NCBI GenBank assembly: GCA_021498095.1
Contig: JAIZWK010000001.1
Location: 3,287,450 to 3,351,449, forward strand
Direction: 5' to 3'
Length of the DNA: 64,000 bases
DNA from: Candidatus Harpocratesius repetitus
GTDB taxonomy: Archaea; Asgardarchaeota; Lokiarchaeia; Sigyniarchaeales; Promethearchaeaceae
Shown: positions 9,801 through 18,924 of the stretch, piece by piece
How the letters are laid out: every line of letters starts with the position of its first letter
Position numbering within the stretch: the stretch's first letter is position 1
Position numbers and translations under genes: made by a program
The notes under the pieces: generated by a model
Database searches by the model: none
Told to the model about the DNA's origin: nothing
The model's input: only the letters and a program-made list of their open reading frames with translations

Positions 9801-10179
9801 CCTATTTCTTTAACAAAACTTAAAAATTCTTTCATATATTACTAAGTAATTCAAAGAAAATCAACAATGTTCTTTTAAAAAGATAATGGAGTTCAGAAAA
9901 TGGAAAATTTTTCTTTAATTATGACAAATGATATAGTTGCTAAAAGATATAGCTTTCAAAATTACTATACTAAAGAGACTCATTTAACCTGTTTCACATA
10001 ATCTTTATGTCTTCTATTTCTTCTATTCTCTCCATTAATATCTACTTTTCGAATTTATATCGCATCCTAAGAGTATGAAAAATCCATATATAATGCTGGA
10101 GAAAATAGAGTAAAATAAGATTAACTAATCTTTCCCTCCCTTGACCTTTTAACCTTCGATTTCAATAGAATATGTATCG
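9801..10179. other. Intergenic region with no visible gene
   Basis: Nothing convincing is coded in these ~380 bp. It is AT-rich with stops in all frames. It must hold the promoter of the RecA-paralogue gene that starts at 10180, but I cannot single out a TATA box with confidence. Confidence 0.4.
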
Positions 10180-11190
10180 ATGAAATCCGACAATATTCTG
10201 CAAACGGTTTATTCTGCATATTCCACTACTCCTACCGTCACCTTGAACTATCGTTCGAGTAACGAATATTGGGAATGGATTCAGAAGCAGCTGCGCCTTC
10301 CAGTCACTCCTACAGCCCTAAATGATTTGCTGCGCGGAGGTATTTATCCCGAACTCTTCTATTTGTTTACATTACCTCGAAATTTTGCCACTCCCTTTCT
10401 ACTTATGCTGGCGGTGAATTCATATCATCGTTATGTGCAGCAATATCACACGGATGAGGGATTAGAGATTTACTTTATGGATACTCTGAATCATTTTGAT
10501 CCGTATTTTATCAGTGAACAAGCGCGTATGCTAGGTTACAACCCAATGAAAGTACTATCCAGTATTCAATTACTGCGTGCTTTCACCTGGCCTTCATTGG
10601 TGGGGGCTTGTGAAGAACAGTTAGCAGCACTTCCGCCACCATCAAACATGCGTGTGATTCTTGGTAATTACTTTTTTGGTGATTTTGAAGCCATGCTACA
10701 AGATCCACAAACAAAATTTCCTCGCAAAATTTTTCAAGACGTACAGAAAATGGTTACTGCACTGCACTCAATTCGCCATCCAAAAACGTATGTTGTTCTA
10801 ACCGGCCCATTGCATTCACAATCACTGATAAAACCAACTGGTGGAAATTTAGTGGCGCATTTAGCAGGAGTACATGTAAGAATGACCGTTTCCGAGCAAT
10901 ATCACTATTATACACTGGAGCAACATCCCTTTTTGGCATCCCGAACCATCCGAGTGCCGAGTTCAATCTCATCTCCTCAAAACAGAACCAAAAGAAAAAA
11001 GATAAATAGCCGTTTCATAGGAGGTAGAAACGGACGATCACTTCCTCCTGGTATTCACAAAAATGATCCAAAAGGATTTCACCCGAAAGATAAATATCTC
11101 TTTCACAATAAAGTCAAGCAGACTCGTACGCGCGGATTGGATGAATTTTTTATCAAAAAAGGAAAAAATGAGAGAATTAGGAAAAATTAA
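10180..11190 (+). CDS. RecA/Rad51-superfamily paralogue with degenerate ATP site
   Basis: The 336-residue protein aligns by eye with the core of archaeal RadA/RadB-type recombinases. 'ALNDLLRGGIYPELFYLF' corresponds to the LxxLLGGGIxxGxxTEI block. The next positions, where the Walker A GxxGxGKT should be, read TLPRNFATP, so the glycines, Lys and Thr are missing. A hydrophobic strand with VILGNYF occupies the Walker B place without a clear Asp. The C-terminal ~65 residues are a basic tail (RTKRKKINSRF, KVKQTRTRG). It probably acts as a non-catalytic recombination mediator, as some Rad51 paralogues do, or as a DNA-binding scaffold. The gene is visibly more GC-rich than its neighbours, especially in its first 700 bp. 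The family call rests on motif placement only. Confidence 0.6.
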   Translation: MKSDNILQTVYSAYSTTPTVTLNYRSSNEYWEWIQKQLRLPVTPTALNDLLRGGIYPELFYLFTLPRNFATPFLLMLAVNSYHRYVQQYHTDEGLEIYFMDTLNHFDPYFISEQARMLGYNPMKVLSSIQLLRAFTWPSLVGACEEQLAALPPPSNMRVILGNYFFGDFEAMLQDPQTKFPRKIFQDVQKMVTALHSIRHPKTYVVLTGPLHSQSLIKPTGGNLVAHLAGVHVRMTVSEQYHYYTLEQHPFLASRTIRVPSSISSPQNRTKRKKINSRFIGGRNGRSLPPGIHKNDPKGFHPKDKYLFHNKVKQTRTRGLDEFFIKKGKNERIRKN

Positions 11191-11239
11191 CAATAAGCAT
11201 TTCAAAAATTAAACAAGAATATCTAATAGATCATTGAAT

Positions 11240-12202
11240 TCATGCATTAAATGAAAGTTTAGTTCCAACATAGCAGGGATTTACATGATCTTCCCCCACA
11301 TAGGATTTCAAAATTTGCAAAATAGGCGTACGGTTTTTTACTGGAAGAGGAAGATGATCTGTACAGTGATTGAGATATAACATAGGATTCCCGAATTCAT
11401 TTTTCAAAATTGATGCAACATCTTCCACTTCTTTTGGAGAATAACGCACCATATGACTCCCTCCAATAATTGCTCGAATTGGCTCATTAAACAGTTTTTT
11501 CGCATGCAGTGCGATATTTAAAATTCCAGCATGAGCACAACCGGTTATTATTACTATTCCAGAATCGGTGCGTAAATACACAGAAGCATCATCATGCACT
11601 GGATCAACTTCAAGACCATTTTCACTTTTATGAAAGACAGAAGGTTCCACACCAGTAATATATGGACGTTCCCTTATTTCTCCTGAAAACCACAAATTTG
11701 ATGCGATTTCAACAGGTTCAGATGAATAATGAAATTCTAACATTGATTGGAAAGGTTCTTTAATTCGTGGAAATCCTAAATTTAATTTTAGGAACAGTAA
11801 TTTGAGGAATTTACGTTCTTTGACATCTGGATGAGCATAAGTGTGCAAATGATGATCTGCAGGAAGAGATTTGAGATATCCCGGTAATGCATCGGTATGA
11901 TCATAATGTCCATGAGATAAAATCAAGGTTTTGATAGATTCGGGAGAAATTCTAAGTTCTTGCATGTTGTGAAGAAGTTTTTTACTTGATGCACCCACAT
12001 CAAACAAAATGTGAGTAGGTTGTTTTGAATCTACTTGCGATACATTCGAGATTTTAATAAAAAAAGATTGCCCGTGCCCTCCTTGAAAATTGCTTCCAGG
12101 AAGAATTTCATTGCTGAAAAGATTGATAAGTTCGAATAACATAATGTAAGGGTAGAAGAGCTTTATAAAAAATTTTGTACTTTTAATTAAAATACTTTTC
12201 AC
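11240..12202 (-). CDS. Metallo-beta-lactamase-fold hydrolase (MJ0301-like)
   Basis: Residues ~90-105 contain the metal-binding SHGHYDHTDAL (HxHxDH). Later ligands are visible in TGCAHAG and IGGSHMV. This pattern, with GGHGQSFFIKI near the start, fits the archaeal subfamily often annotated as dihydropteridine-type phosphate synthase (7,8-dihydropterin-6-methyl-aminobenzene-phosphate synthase), whose true chemistry is uncertain. It is expected to be a cytosolic zinc or iron hydrolase. The annotated GTG at 12202 adds about 20 residues before the family's usual beginning; the ATG at 12142 is an alternative start. Neither has a strong ribosome-binding site. Confidence 0.82.
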   Translation of the reverse strand: MKSILIKSTKFFIKLFYPYIMLFELINLFSNEILPGSNFQGGHGQSFFIKISNVSQVDSKQPTHILFDVGASSKKLLHNMQELRISPESIKTLILSHGHYDHTDALPGYLKSLPADHHLHTYAHPDVKERKFLKLLFLKLNLGFPRIKEPFQSMLEFHYSSEPVEIASNLWFSGEIRERPYITGVEPSVFHKSENGLEVDPVHDDASVYLRTDSGIVIITGCAHAGILNIALHAKKLFNEPIRAIIGGSHMVRYSPKEVEDVASILKNEFGNPMLYLNHCTDHLPLPVKNRTPILQILKSYVGEDHVNPCYVGTKLSFNA

Positions 12203-12326
12203 TCATTCACACTTCTTTACTTTCTTTTACATCGAAATCTACGATCTTACACCCTTTAAAACTTAAAAAGAAAGAAAGGAGAAGAAGAAAAAATAGGAAC
12301 AAAAAAGTAAGTTAAAATAAGAATTA

Positions 12327-13877
12327 TCACGAAAACTCCAAAGAAGGAATAAATTTAGGCTCAACACGATGTTGTGTTAAAATCTCATATGCATGAGCAA
12401 TTTTTATCAAAATAGGCTCTTGAAAAGCACCAGCAAAAAAAGATATTCCTACAGGTAATTCATGAACATAGCCCATTGGAACAGTAATACTCGGATATCC
12501 TGCGATTGCAGCAGCAGAAGTGCTAGAACCAGTAAAATGATCACCATTTATCAAATCAATAGGACAAGCAGGATTTGCTGTTGGTGCAACCAGAGCATTA
12601 ATTTGATATTCTGAGAGAAGTTTGTCGATACCATTAGTGCGTGTGGCTTGTAAACATTTTTTTTTTAATGTTTTATATTCTTCTGAATTAAGATCTCCTT
12701 TTTCTTGAGCTTTTAGAAAAATTTCTTGACCGAAATAAGGTAAAATTTCAGATGCATGTTCTTTATTAAAGGAAATTAAGTCTGAAAGGGAATGAACTCG
12801 AATATTTGAAGGAAGATCATGCAAAAAACGATTAAGATCAGCTTTAAATTCATAAAGTAATAGTTCAAATTCCCATTCTTCTAATTCAGAAGGAAAATTA
12901 AAATTTACAGGATCAAAAATGACAGCTCCAGCTTGCTCCATTTTCTTAATCGCTTGATCAAATAGTTCATCAACTAAATGGTTATATCCACAATAGTCTC
13001 GAACCACACCTAATCGAATTCCATGCAATCCTTGATCATCCAAAAAATCAGTATAATCTCTTGGAATCTCATGTGGAATCTTACTTCCTAAACCAGCAGG
13101 ATCCGATTGCATAATGTATTCGCTCGATTCTGCCATTACTGAAAGAAGAATTGCAGCATTTTCAACCGTTTGAGCCAAAGGACCCGCTGTATCTTGACGA
13201 TGTGAAATTGGTATAATGCCCTCTTGACTAATCAATCCAACAGTTGGTTTTATTCCTACAACGGAATTAATATGAGCAGGACAAAGAATTGAACCATCTG
13301 TTTCTGTCCCTACAGCAGCAAGACAGTAATTTACAGCCACTGCTACAGCAGATCCTGAACTTGAACCGCAAGGAGTCCGATCTAGTACATAAGGATTCTT
13401 CGTTTGACGTCCAATGCTACTCCACCCACTACTTGAATGTGTACTACGAAAATTAGCCCATTCACTTAAATTTGCTTTGCCTAGTATAATTGCTCCGGCA
13501 TTTCTAAGCTTTTCGACTAATTTCGCATCATAATTTCCATAATATTTAGCTAATGCTAACGAACCTCCTGTTGTTGGCATTTTATCTAGAGTTACAATAT
13601 TATCTTTAATAATAATAGGAATTCCATGAAGAATTCCCTTAATACCCTTAGTTAAACGCTGTTGATCTAATTCTTCTGCGATTTTAATTGCAATTGGATT
13701 TATACTAAGGATTGCTCTTAATTCAGGATTTTTTTTATCTAACTGGGTTATTTGTTTCAGTGAATGTTCTACCAACTGCTTGGCTGTTATCATTCCAACT
13801 CTCATTTTTGAGGAGATAGAACTTATACTTATACCATTTTTAATTCCATCATTATTTTCTAATTTGAATTTATTCAT
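12327..13877 (-). CDS. Amidase-signature family hydrolase
   Basis: The 516-residue protein has the complete Ser-cisSer-Lys site of the amidase signature family: Lys in GIPIIIKDNI, the cis-Ser in CGSSSGSAVAV, and the nucleophile in GTETDGSI. TETDGSI and the overall length match the free-standing amidases more than GatA, the glutamyl-tRNA amidotransferase subunit, which has a different context and partners GatB/C. It would hydrolyse an organic amide to acid and ammonia in the cytosol. No GatB or GatC gene is nearby. The substrate is unknown. Confidence 0.88.
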   Translation of the reverse strand: MNKFKLENNDGIKNGISISSISSKMRVGMITAKQLVEHSLKQITQLDKKNPELRAILSINPIAIKIAEELDQQRLTKGIKGILHGIPIIIKDNIVTLDKMPTTGGSLALAKYYGNYDAKLVEKLRNAGAIILGKANLSEWANFRSTHSSSGWSSIGRQTKNPYVLDRTPCGSSSGSAVAVAVNYCLAAVGTETDGSILCPAHINSVVGIKPTVGLISQEGIIPISHRQDTAGPLAQTVENAAILLSVMAESSEYIMQSDPAGLGSKIPHEIPRDYTDFLDDQGLHGIRLGVVRDYCGYNHLVDELFDQAIKKMEQAGAVIFDPVNFNFPSELEEWEFELLLYEFKADLNRFLHDLPSNIRVHSLSDLISFNKEHASEILPYFGQEIFLKAQEKGDLNSEEYKTLKKKCLQATRTNGIDKLLSEYQINALVAPTANPACPIDLINGDHFTGSSTSAAAIAGYPSITVPMGYVHELPVGISFFAGAFQEPILIKIAHAYEILTQHRVEPKFIPSLEFS

Positions 13878-14006
13878 TTCTATAATATTTTCTCCACTAG
13901 TTATTATATTTTTTACATTTTATTAAATTCAAAAACATTATTAGGGGATAGAACTAAATGAAAAATAATTCTTTTAAATAAGAATATAGTAAGGATTGAT
14001 AAAATC

Positions 14007-14456
14007 ATGAGTCAAAAAAATATTGAAGATTATCAAGCTGAAATTAAAAAAATAGAAGAAAAAATTACAGCATTAAAAGAAGAATATCAGAAGAAACAAG
14101 AAGAACAAGCAGCAAATGCTAAAAATAAATTAGAAGAGATTGAAAACACTAAAGGAAAAGAAGTTCAAAATCTTGAAACTGACATGCATACTAAAAACGA
14201 AACCTTAGAACGTGCAATGGAAGCATTAAAAAAAGCGAAAGAAGAATTTCAAGCAGCAAAAGAAACACATAAAATTTCGCTTAAAGAATATGAAAAAGTT
14301 AAAAAAGAATTAACAAAAGAACAAGAAACAGCTGAAAAAACCTTAAATAAAGAATTAAACAACTTAATTAAAGAACAGAAAAGTAAAATTAAGGAATTAG
14401 AGAAAAAAATAAAAGCTGAAGAAAAGGCAATTGCAAAAGCAAATCAAGCCAGCTAA
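14007..14456 (+). CDS. Small all-helical coiled-coil protein
   Basis: The 149 residues are almost entirely Lys, Glu, Ala, Gln and Leu in heptad-like spacing, so it should be one long coiled coil or helical hairpin. There are no Cys, no Trp and no signal peptide. I cannot assign a family. The start ATG follows an AAGGATTGATAAAATC leader with a plausible ribosome-binding site. Codon usage matches the neighbourhood and the frame is clean, so it is a real gene of unknown, probably structural or scaffolding, role. Confidence 0.75.
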   Translation: MSQKNIEDYQAEIKKIEEKITALKEEYQKKQEEQAANAKNKLEEIENTKGKEVQNLETDMHTKNETLERAMEALKKAKEEFQAAKETHKISLKEYEKVKKELTKEQETAEKTLNKELNNLIKEQKSKIKELEKKIKAEEKAIAKANQAS

Positions 14457-14595
14457 AAACTCGATTATACTTTGAAATATCCATTTTTTTATTTCTTTTT
14501 AAAAATTATTATTGATTATTAAGATATTTAGGCGAATATACTAATATATTTAGTCGATGAGATGAAAGTGTTGTATAATTCTGCAATTCTAATAA

Positions 14596-14904
14596 TTATG
14601 AAAGATTTTTATGACATTGACATGGATTCTTGCCACATTTTAGACAATAACCAGGATATTTTTTGAGAACAGCTTGATCTAATGAAATATCCATTAAATT
14701 TGCAAGAGATGCACTCCATGCTAAAATATCAGCCAATTCTTCAGCAACTGCTACCTTATTTATCAATTTCGGCGCTTTTTTTAATTCAGCCATTAATTCT
14801 CCGATTTCTTCACCCAACCATAATGCAGTCCTATGAAGACCCCGTTGCGAATCAAAATGAAAGTAGAGATCTTTCATCAGCTTCTGAAATTCTTTGATTT
14901 CCAT
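14596..14904 (-). CDS. MazG-like nucleotide pyrophosphohydrolase with C-terminal Cys cluster
   Basis: This 102-residue all-alpha protein has the MazG metal motif: EExGE (GEEIGELMAEL, residues ~28-38), followed by EELAD (VAEELADILAW, ~52-62). Such proteins hydrolyse non-canonical NTPs to NMP and pyrophosphate. The C-terminal 20 residues carry four Cys (CLKCGKNPCQC), a likely small zinc knuckle that is not part of the core MazG fold. It is transcribed away from the coiled-coil gene. Confidence 0.85.
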   Translation of the reverse strand: MEIKEFQKLMKDLYFHFDSQRGLHRTALWLGEEIGELMAELKKAPKLINKVAVAEELADILAWSASLANLMDISLDQAVLKKYPGYCLKCGKNPCQCHKNLS

Positions 14905-15074
14905 AATACTTAGTTAAAATAAATAGAGATTTCATTAAAGATTTTAGTTATTAACTACTTTAATAAAAATCAATTTCACAACTAAGAGATTACATAAAAT
15001 CAAATGAATAGGAAAAAAGAAATTAAATAGATATGAATTTGTTAAATAAACAATTAATTTTGGTTGATCTTAAA

Positions 15075-15281
15075 TTAAAACAACCAATTGAATACACCTA
15101 CATGCATAAGTATTACAACGACAATCAATACTCCTGCCAATACTAATGTAGTAACTGGGGAGAACTTAATGCCATTTGAAGCATCTTGATAGAACCGGAT
15201 CAAACCAGCTCCACCTGAAGGCATTGGGGTTTCACTTGATCTTCGTTTACTTCTCGAGCTACGATTAGATTTTTTAGCCAT
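15075..15281 (-). CDS. Preprotein translocase subunit Sec61 beta (archaeal SecG)
   Basis: This 68-residue tail-anchored protein is the beta subunit of the SecYEG/Sec61 channel. It has a basic Ser/Arg-rich cytosolic head, the diagnostic PMPSGGAGLIRFYQ block, GIKFSPVTTL just before the membrane, and a single C-terminal hydrophobic helix. It is divergently oriented from the ribophorin I-like gene 175 bp away, so two secretory-pathway genes share one intergenic promoter region. Confidence 0.95.
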   Translation of the reverse strand: MAKKSNRSSRSKRRSSETPMPSGGAGLIRFYQDASNGIKFSPVTTLVLAGVLIVVVILMHVGVFNWLF

Positions 15282-15456
15282 TAATTATTTGAATGGAATC
15301 CTTAAGAAAAAACTTTTGATTTGATCCATTGTGAATGCATAAAATTCGAGTATGGTTTGAAAAACCTTAAAAAAAAAAATGAACCATCTCTTTTATTTAA
15401 ACGCGTAAATTATCACTCTTAGATTATTAATCGCAGAAATAAAAGGTATACCAAGC

Positions 15457-17280
15457 ATGTTGCGACAAAAAACACTCTTTAAATTTGTCTTTTTCGGTGG
15501 CCTTCTGCTTCTCTTCTTGACCCCATTTATTGCCACGGGATCTACTTTATACGAGCAGCAACCAAGTGCCCAAAATATTATAAATGCACCTTCAAGCGCC
15601 ACCGGGGTTGATTCAAATATTTATATCCGAAATTTCACTCGAATAATTTCTATAAATGAAAGTGGTTTTATCACCTATGAAGATTCCTATATATTCGTAA
15701 ATGATGGGCCAAATACTCATTTTAGTCTTCCTATCGGACTAACTGAACAAGAAGCTGAAGAAATAATTTATTATCAAGCGTATGATCAAAATATGGGTCC
15801 ACTTACGGCTCAACTGTCCAATTTAAAGCTAAATCAAACGAATATTTTAGAAGTTCTATTGACTGAACCTTTAAAACCTTATTCTGAAATAGTTATCAAT
15901 ATTAAAATTAGCATAAAAGGATTTATTAATTATCAAAGTACATTTGGACGGTTTGTTGTCTATCTTCAATTAGCACCACGTTCTCCATTTTATATCGATA
16001 CATATGAAACTGAAGCTCACGTTCCATATACGGCACAGAATGTTCAAGTATCTGATAATTCAAATTATGTTGGTCCTCTGGATGGAGATTTGGCAAATGT
16101 TCATAAATTTTATCCAGGAAGCGCTAATCCTTTTTCAGATATCTATAATACAATTATTTTTACAGATACAGATGCCAAAATAATCCAGATTAACCAAATC
16201 GACAGGACAATTACAGTAAATCCATGGGGATACATTCGAGTTGTTGAAAATCATCAAATCCAAAGTTTTACAAATGGTTATGTTACTGAAGTTAAATTTT
16301 CTTTACCAGAAGGATATTCAAATTTGAAAGTTTATGATGATTTAGGTGATATTAAGGATATAAAACCAGCAAGTACAACCAATTCTAAAAGAATGGTAGA
16401 TATTACAGTTCAATTCATAATTAACCGTGCACCTCTTCAATATGCTCAGAAAATGGATTATACAGTCTCATATTATTTGGATTTTGACAAATACTTTTCA
16501 AATCACTTTGGAGAAAAAAATTTTGCTATCGATCTCTATCCATTAAAAACTAATTATTTAACAATTAAAGTAAATACGCGGGTAGAACTTGAAAATGCAA
16601 GACAAATTGAACGAATAAGTCTAGATGCAGAACAAATTGTAGAAACTGCAGAAGGAATTATCATTGAAACAACTGATACATACATTACTCCTTATCACAA
16701 CTTTCATTTTGATGTTACTTATAAAATTAACAGCTTTTTAATGATTGATCGTGCTATTATTTTCAGTTTACTCTTTATTGCAATTGGAGCATTATACGTA
16801 GTTAATGCTTCTCGAAAAGAAAGAACAGAAGATATTGTTATCAGTGCCACTTCAATACCGATTAAAGAACTTCAAGAATTTGTTACCCTCTATGAAGAAA
16901 AGAATGCTATTACGATTGAATTAGATTCATTAGAAAAGAACTACTTAAAACGAAAAGTTCAGAAAAAAGCTTATGTTCGTGAAGAAAAAACATTAAGTAC
17001 AAAATTGAAAAAGCTCGAAGAAGAACTATTACCATTCAAAAAAGAATTACTTGAATCTGCTACTGCTGTTGCCAATGTTATACAAAAATTGGATTATTTA
17101 GAAGCAGAGAAGATTTCATTAAAAGATAGCATCCGGAACCTTAACAACCGTTATCGCAAAGGAAAATTACCTTCAAAAGCTGCTTATGATAAGCTTTCAC
17201 GCGATTTTGAAAAGAAATTAGAAAGTGCACAGCGTAAAATAGATCGTAATATTAATGAATTACGTAGCTACCTTATATAA
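15457..17280 (+). CDS. Ribophorin I-like oligosaccharyltransferase subunit
   Basis: The 607-residue protein has an N-terminal signal peptide (residues ~5-28). Two extracytoplasmic beta-rich repeats follow: RIISINESGFITYEDSY near residue 65 and TVNPWGYIRVVENHQ near 250. A single transmembrane helix lies at ~428-450, and a ~155-residue cytosolic coiled-coil tail ends the protein. This is the architecture of eukaryotic ribophorin I, including its overall length of 607 in human. The second-repeat phrase resembles the family's EVSxWGNIxVEE. Ribophorin I homologues have been reported in Asgard genomes. It would serve the STT3 N-glycosylation complex. No STT3 gene is in the window. The call is by architecture and short motifs, so it should be tested by profile search. 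Confidence 0.72.
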   Translation: MLRQKTLFKFVFFGGLLLLFLTPFIATGSTLYEQQPSAQNIINAPSSATGVDSNIYIRNFTRIISINESGFITYEDSYIFVNDGPNTHFSLPIGLTEQEAEEIIYYQAYDQNMGPLTAQLSNLKLNQTNILEVLLTEPLKPYSEIVINIKISIKGFINYQSTFGRFVVYLQLAPRSPFYIDTYETEAHVPYTAQNVQVSDNSNYVGPLDGDLANVHKFYPGSANPFSDIYNTIIFTDTDAKIIQINQIDRTITVNPWGYIRVVENHQIQSFTNGYVTEVKFSLPEGYSNLKVYDDLGDIKDIKPASTTNSKRMVDITVQFIINRAPLQYAQKMDYTVSYYLDFDKYFSNHFGEKNFAIDLYPLKTNYLTIKVNTRVELENARQIERISLDAEQIVETAEGIIIETTDTYITPYHNFHFDVTYKINSFLMIDRAIIFSLLFIAIGALYVVNASRKERTEDIVISATSIPIKELQEFVTLYEEKNAITIELDSLEKNYLKRKVQKKAYVREEKTLSTKLKKLEEELLPFKKELLESATAVANVIQKLDYLEAEKISLKDSIRNLNNRYRKGKLPSKAAYDKLSRDFEKKLESAQRKIDRNINELRSYLI

Positions 17281-17451
17281 TCTATGTAACTTTCTCATTT
17301 ACTTTACATTTTTTTTCAATTTCTTTCATCCATCTATTTTTCCTTAATAATTTCTATTTTGTTTATTTTAATTCGATTTATTTTTATCTAAATTCACTTT
17401 TCTATTATGAATAATCTTTTTCTTTTTGGTATTCTTTACATTTTTGAACTT

Positions 17452-18072
17452 ATGAAATTATGGCTACTGGAAATTTTGGCATGTCCAATTGATAAAAGTT
17501 ATCCGTTGGAATTTACAATCCTTTCTTGGAATGATCCAGAATCCACTCATTCAAAAATTAAAAATTTATTACTTAATTATCCTTCAGGAAATGTGCTTTT
17601 TGAAGAGATGTCAAGCCCTATTCATTATGAACAATCAGATTCTACAGGAGAATGGATAATTTCTGATGATCTTATAATTAAACCCTTTCCATTCGAACAA
17701 TATATTCAACAATTATTAGAGAAAATTAAAGAATTAGAAGTTGTTCATGACGCTGGTTTGAAAGAAGGAGAAGAATTACTTAACTTCATCCGTTCAGAAA
17801 TTAAAACCAAATTAGAAGATGCATTCAAAAAAATAAAGCAAAAAATTGAAATTCCTGCAATTATTAAGACAATTCTTCCCGATTTAGAATTATTAAATCT
17901 CTATAAATATCATTTAGAAATTGAAGATGCTGTAATTGTTTGTCCCAAGTGCCACCGTTGGTTTCCAGTGTTTGATGCAATTCCACAATTACTTCCAGAT
18001 GCTCTTAGAAAAAGTGAAGAAGATGATTTATTTAAAAAAAAATGGAATCATCAATTTGAATTTCCTAATTAA
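17452..18072 (+). CDS. Trm112-like methyltransferase activator with large insertion
   Basis: Trm112 proteins bind and activate several tRNA, rRNA and protein methyltransferases. The N-terminal half is MKLWLLEILACPIDK and the C-terminal half contains VCPKCHRWFPVFDAIPQLLPD, the two separated pieces of the Trm112 zinc domain (C-P ... CPKC). I prefer the ATG at 17452, because it begins exactly with the family motif; an in-frame ATG at 17407 would add a hydrophobic leader with no counterpart. Between the halves lies a ~140-residue helical insertion. Bacterial and most archaeal Trm112 are about 60 residues, and eukaryotic ones are ~130 with a shorter insertion. Confidence 0.85.
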   Translation: MKLWLLEILACPIDKSYPLEFTILSWNDPESTHSKIKNLLLNYPSGNVLFEEMSSPIHYEQSDSTGEWIISDDLIIKPFPFEQYIQQLLEKIKELEVVHDAGLKEGEELLNFIRSEIKTKLEDAFKKIKQKIEIPAIIKTILPDLELLNLYKYHLEIEDAVIVCPKCHRWFPVFDAIPQLLPDALRKSEEDDLFKKKWNHQFEFPN

Positions 18073-18131
18073 ATTTATTTCATAAAATTAACATTCTTCT
18101 TAGTTATCTTTTATTTTTATATATATCTATA

Positions 18132-18833
18132 TCATAGATCAAGAATTTCTCCCCATAATAATTTGATATTTTGCTCTTCTGCTATCCGAATAAGTTCAGA
18201 ATTAATCCTAATTGCAGCAAAAATCAATTTAGTTGGAGTTTTCTTGTAAATATGAGTATATAGTTTTACATTAAGTAAAAAGTGAGCAATATCATCTGCA
18301 TTACCAGTTGCTTTAAGCTCTATCAAGCAAACATCTCCATTTTCCATTATTATATCAATATCAGTTCGATATCCAGGATAAAATACAGCACCTTCTTTAT
18401 CTATCAATGTAACGGATTCAATAGTGTCGGGATCAATATTCTTCAATTTCAATGTTGTTTTAAGTAAATCCCTTGTTAAAATTTCTATTGCTTTTCCTTC
18501 TTTAGATTCTATTCGAGCGATATCTAATTTTAATGATTTAAGTAATTCAGATTGTTGATCAAATTTTTTATTCATAGATGTAATTAAATCAGTAATATGC
18601 AGATCCATTTTCTCAAAGCGCTGGTTAATTTTTTCAAAGCGCTGGTCAATTTTTTCAAAGCGCTGGTCAATTTTTTCAAAGCGTTGGTCCATTTCAGCAA
18701 TAAGATCTCGGATATCTTCTCGTGTTGCAACTACACCAGATAAAGCAGTTATTATTGCTCCTTTTACAGCATCGTCTTCACGAATTAATTGTGGTAAAAT
18801 TTCTTTAAAGAAATGTAGATCAAATTCAGGCAT
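18132..18833 (-). CDS. Coiled-coil PD-(D/E)XK nuclease-like protein (DUF3782-type)
   Basis: A C-terminal nuclease-like core has the Asp of YRTDIDII and the E-x-K of CLIELKAT, the pattern of the PD-(D/E)XK fold. It is preceded by a coiled coil in which the heptad QRFEKID is repeated four times. This arrangement is common in the archaeal and cyanobacterial DUF3782 family, whose function is unclear. I chose the ATG at 18833 (MPEFDLHFF); a longer form to 18887 would add 18 Asn/Lys-rich residues. It is probably cytosolic and DNA-directed. The membrane-protein gene upstream lies ~90 bp away on the same strand. Confidence 0.78.
   Translation of the reverse strand: MPEFDLHFFKEILPQLIREDDAVKGAIITALSGVVATREDIRDLIAEMDQRFEKIDQRFEKIDQRFEKINQRFEKMDLHITDLITSMNKKFDQQSELLKSLKLDIARIESKEGKAIEILTRDLLKTTLKLKNIDPDTIESVTLIDKEGAVFYPGYRTDIDIIMENGDVCLIELKATGNADDIAHFLLNVKLYTHIYKKTPTKLIFAAIRINSELIRIAEEQNIKLLWGEILDL
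18614..18697 (-). repeat. Four tandem 21-bp repeats inside the coiled-coil gene
   Basis: Four consecutive 21-bp units beginning CAAAGCG encode the seven-residue heptad QRFEKID/N/M. The two central units are identical and the outer two differ by one to several bases. Because 21 bp keeps the frame and the heptad register, copy-number change would lengthen the coiled coil without breaking the gene. Confidence 0.9.
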
Positions 18834-18924
18834 TCTATCATTATTATGGTATTTTTTATTAATAAAGATCTTTAAAAAAAAATTCATTTTAATAATATCT
18901 TCAAAATCTGGTAATATGTATATT

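Noticed and set aside
12327..13877. GatA subunit of the tRNA amidotransferase
   Set aside because: The TETDGSI nucleophile region and the isolated position suit a free-standing amidase; no gatB or gatC is present.
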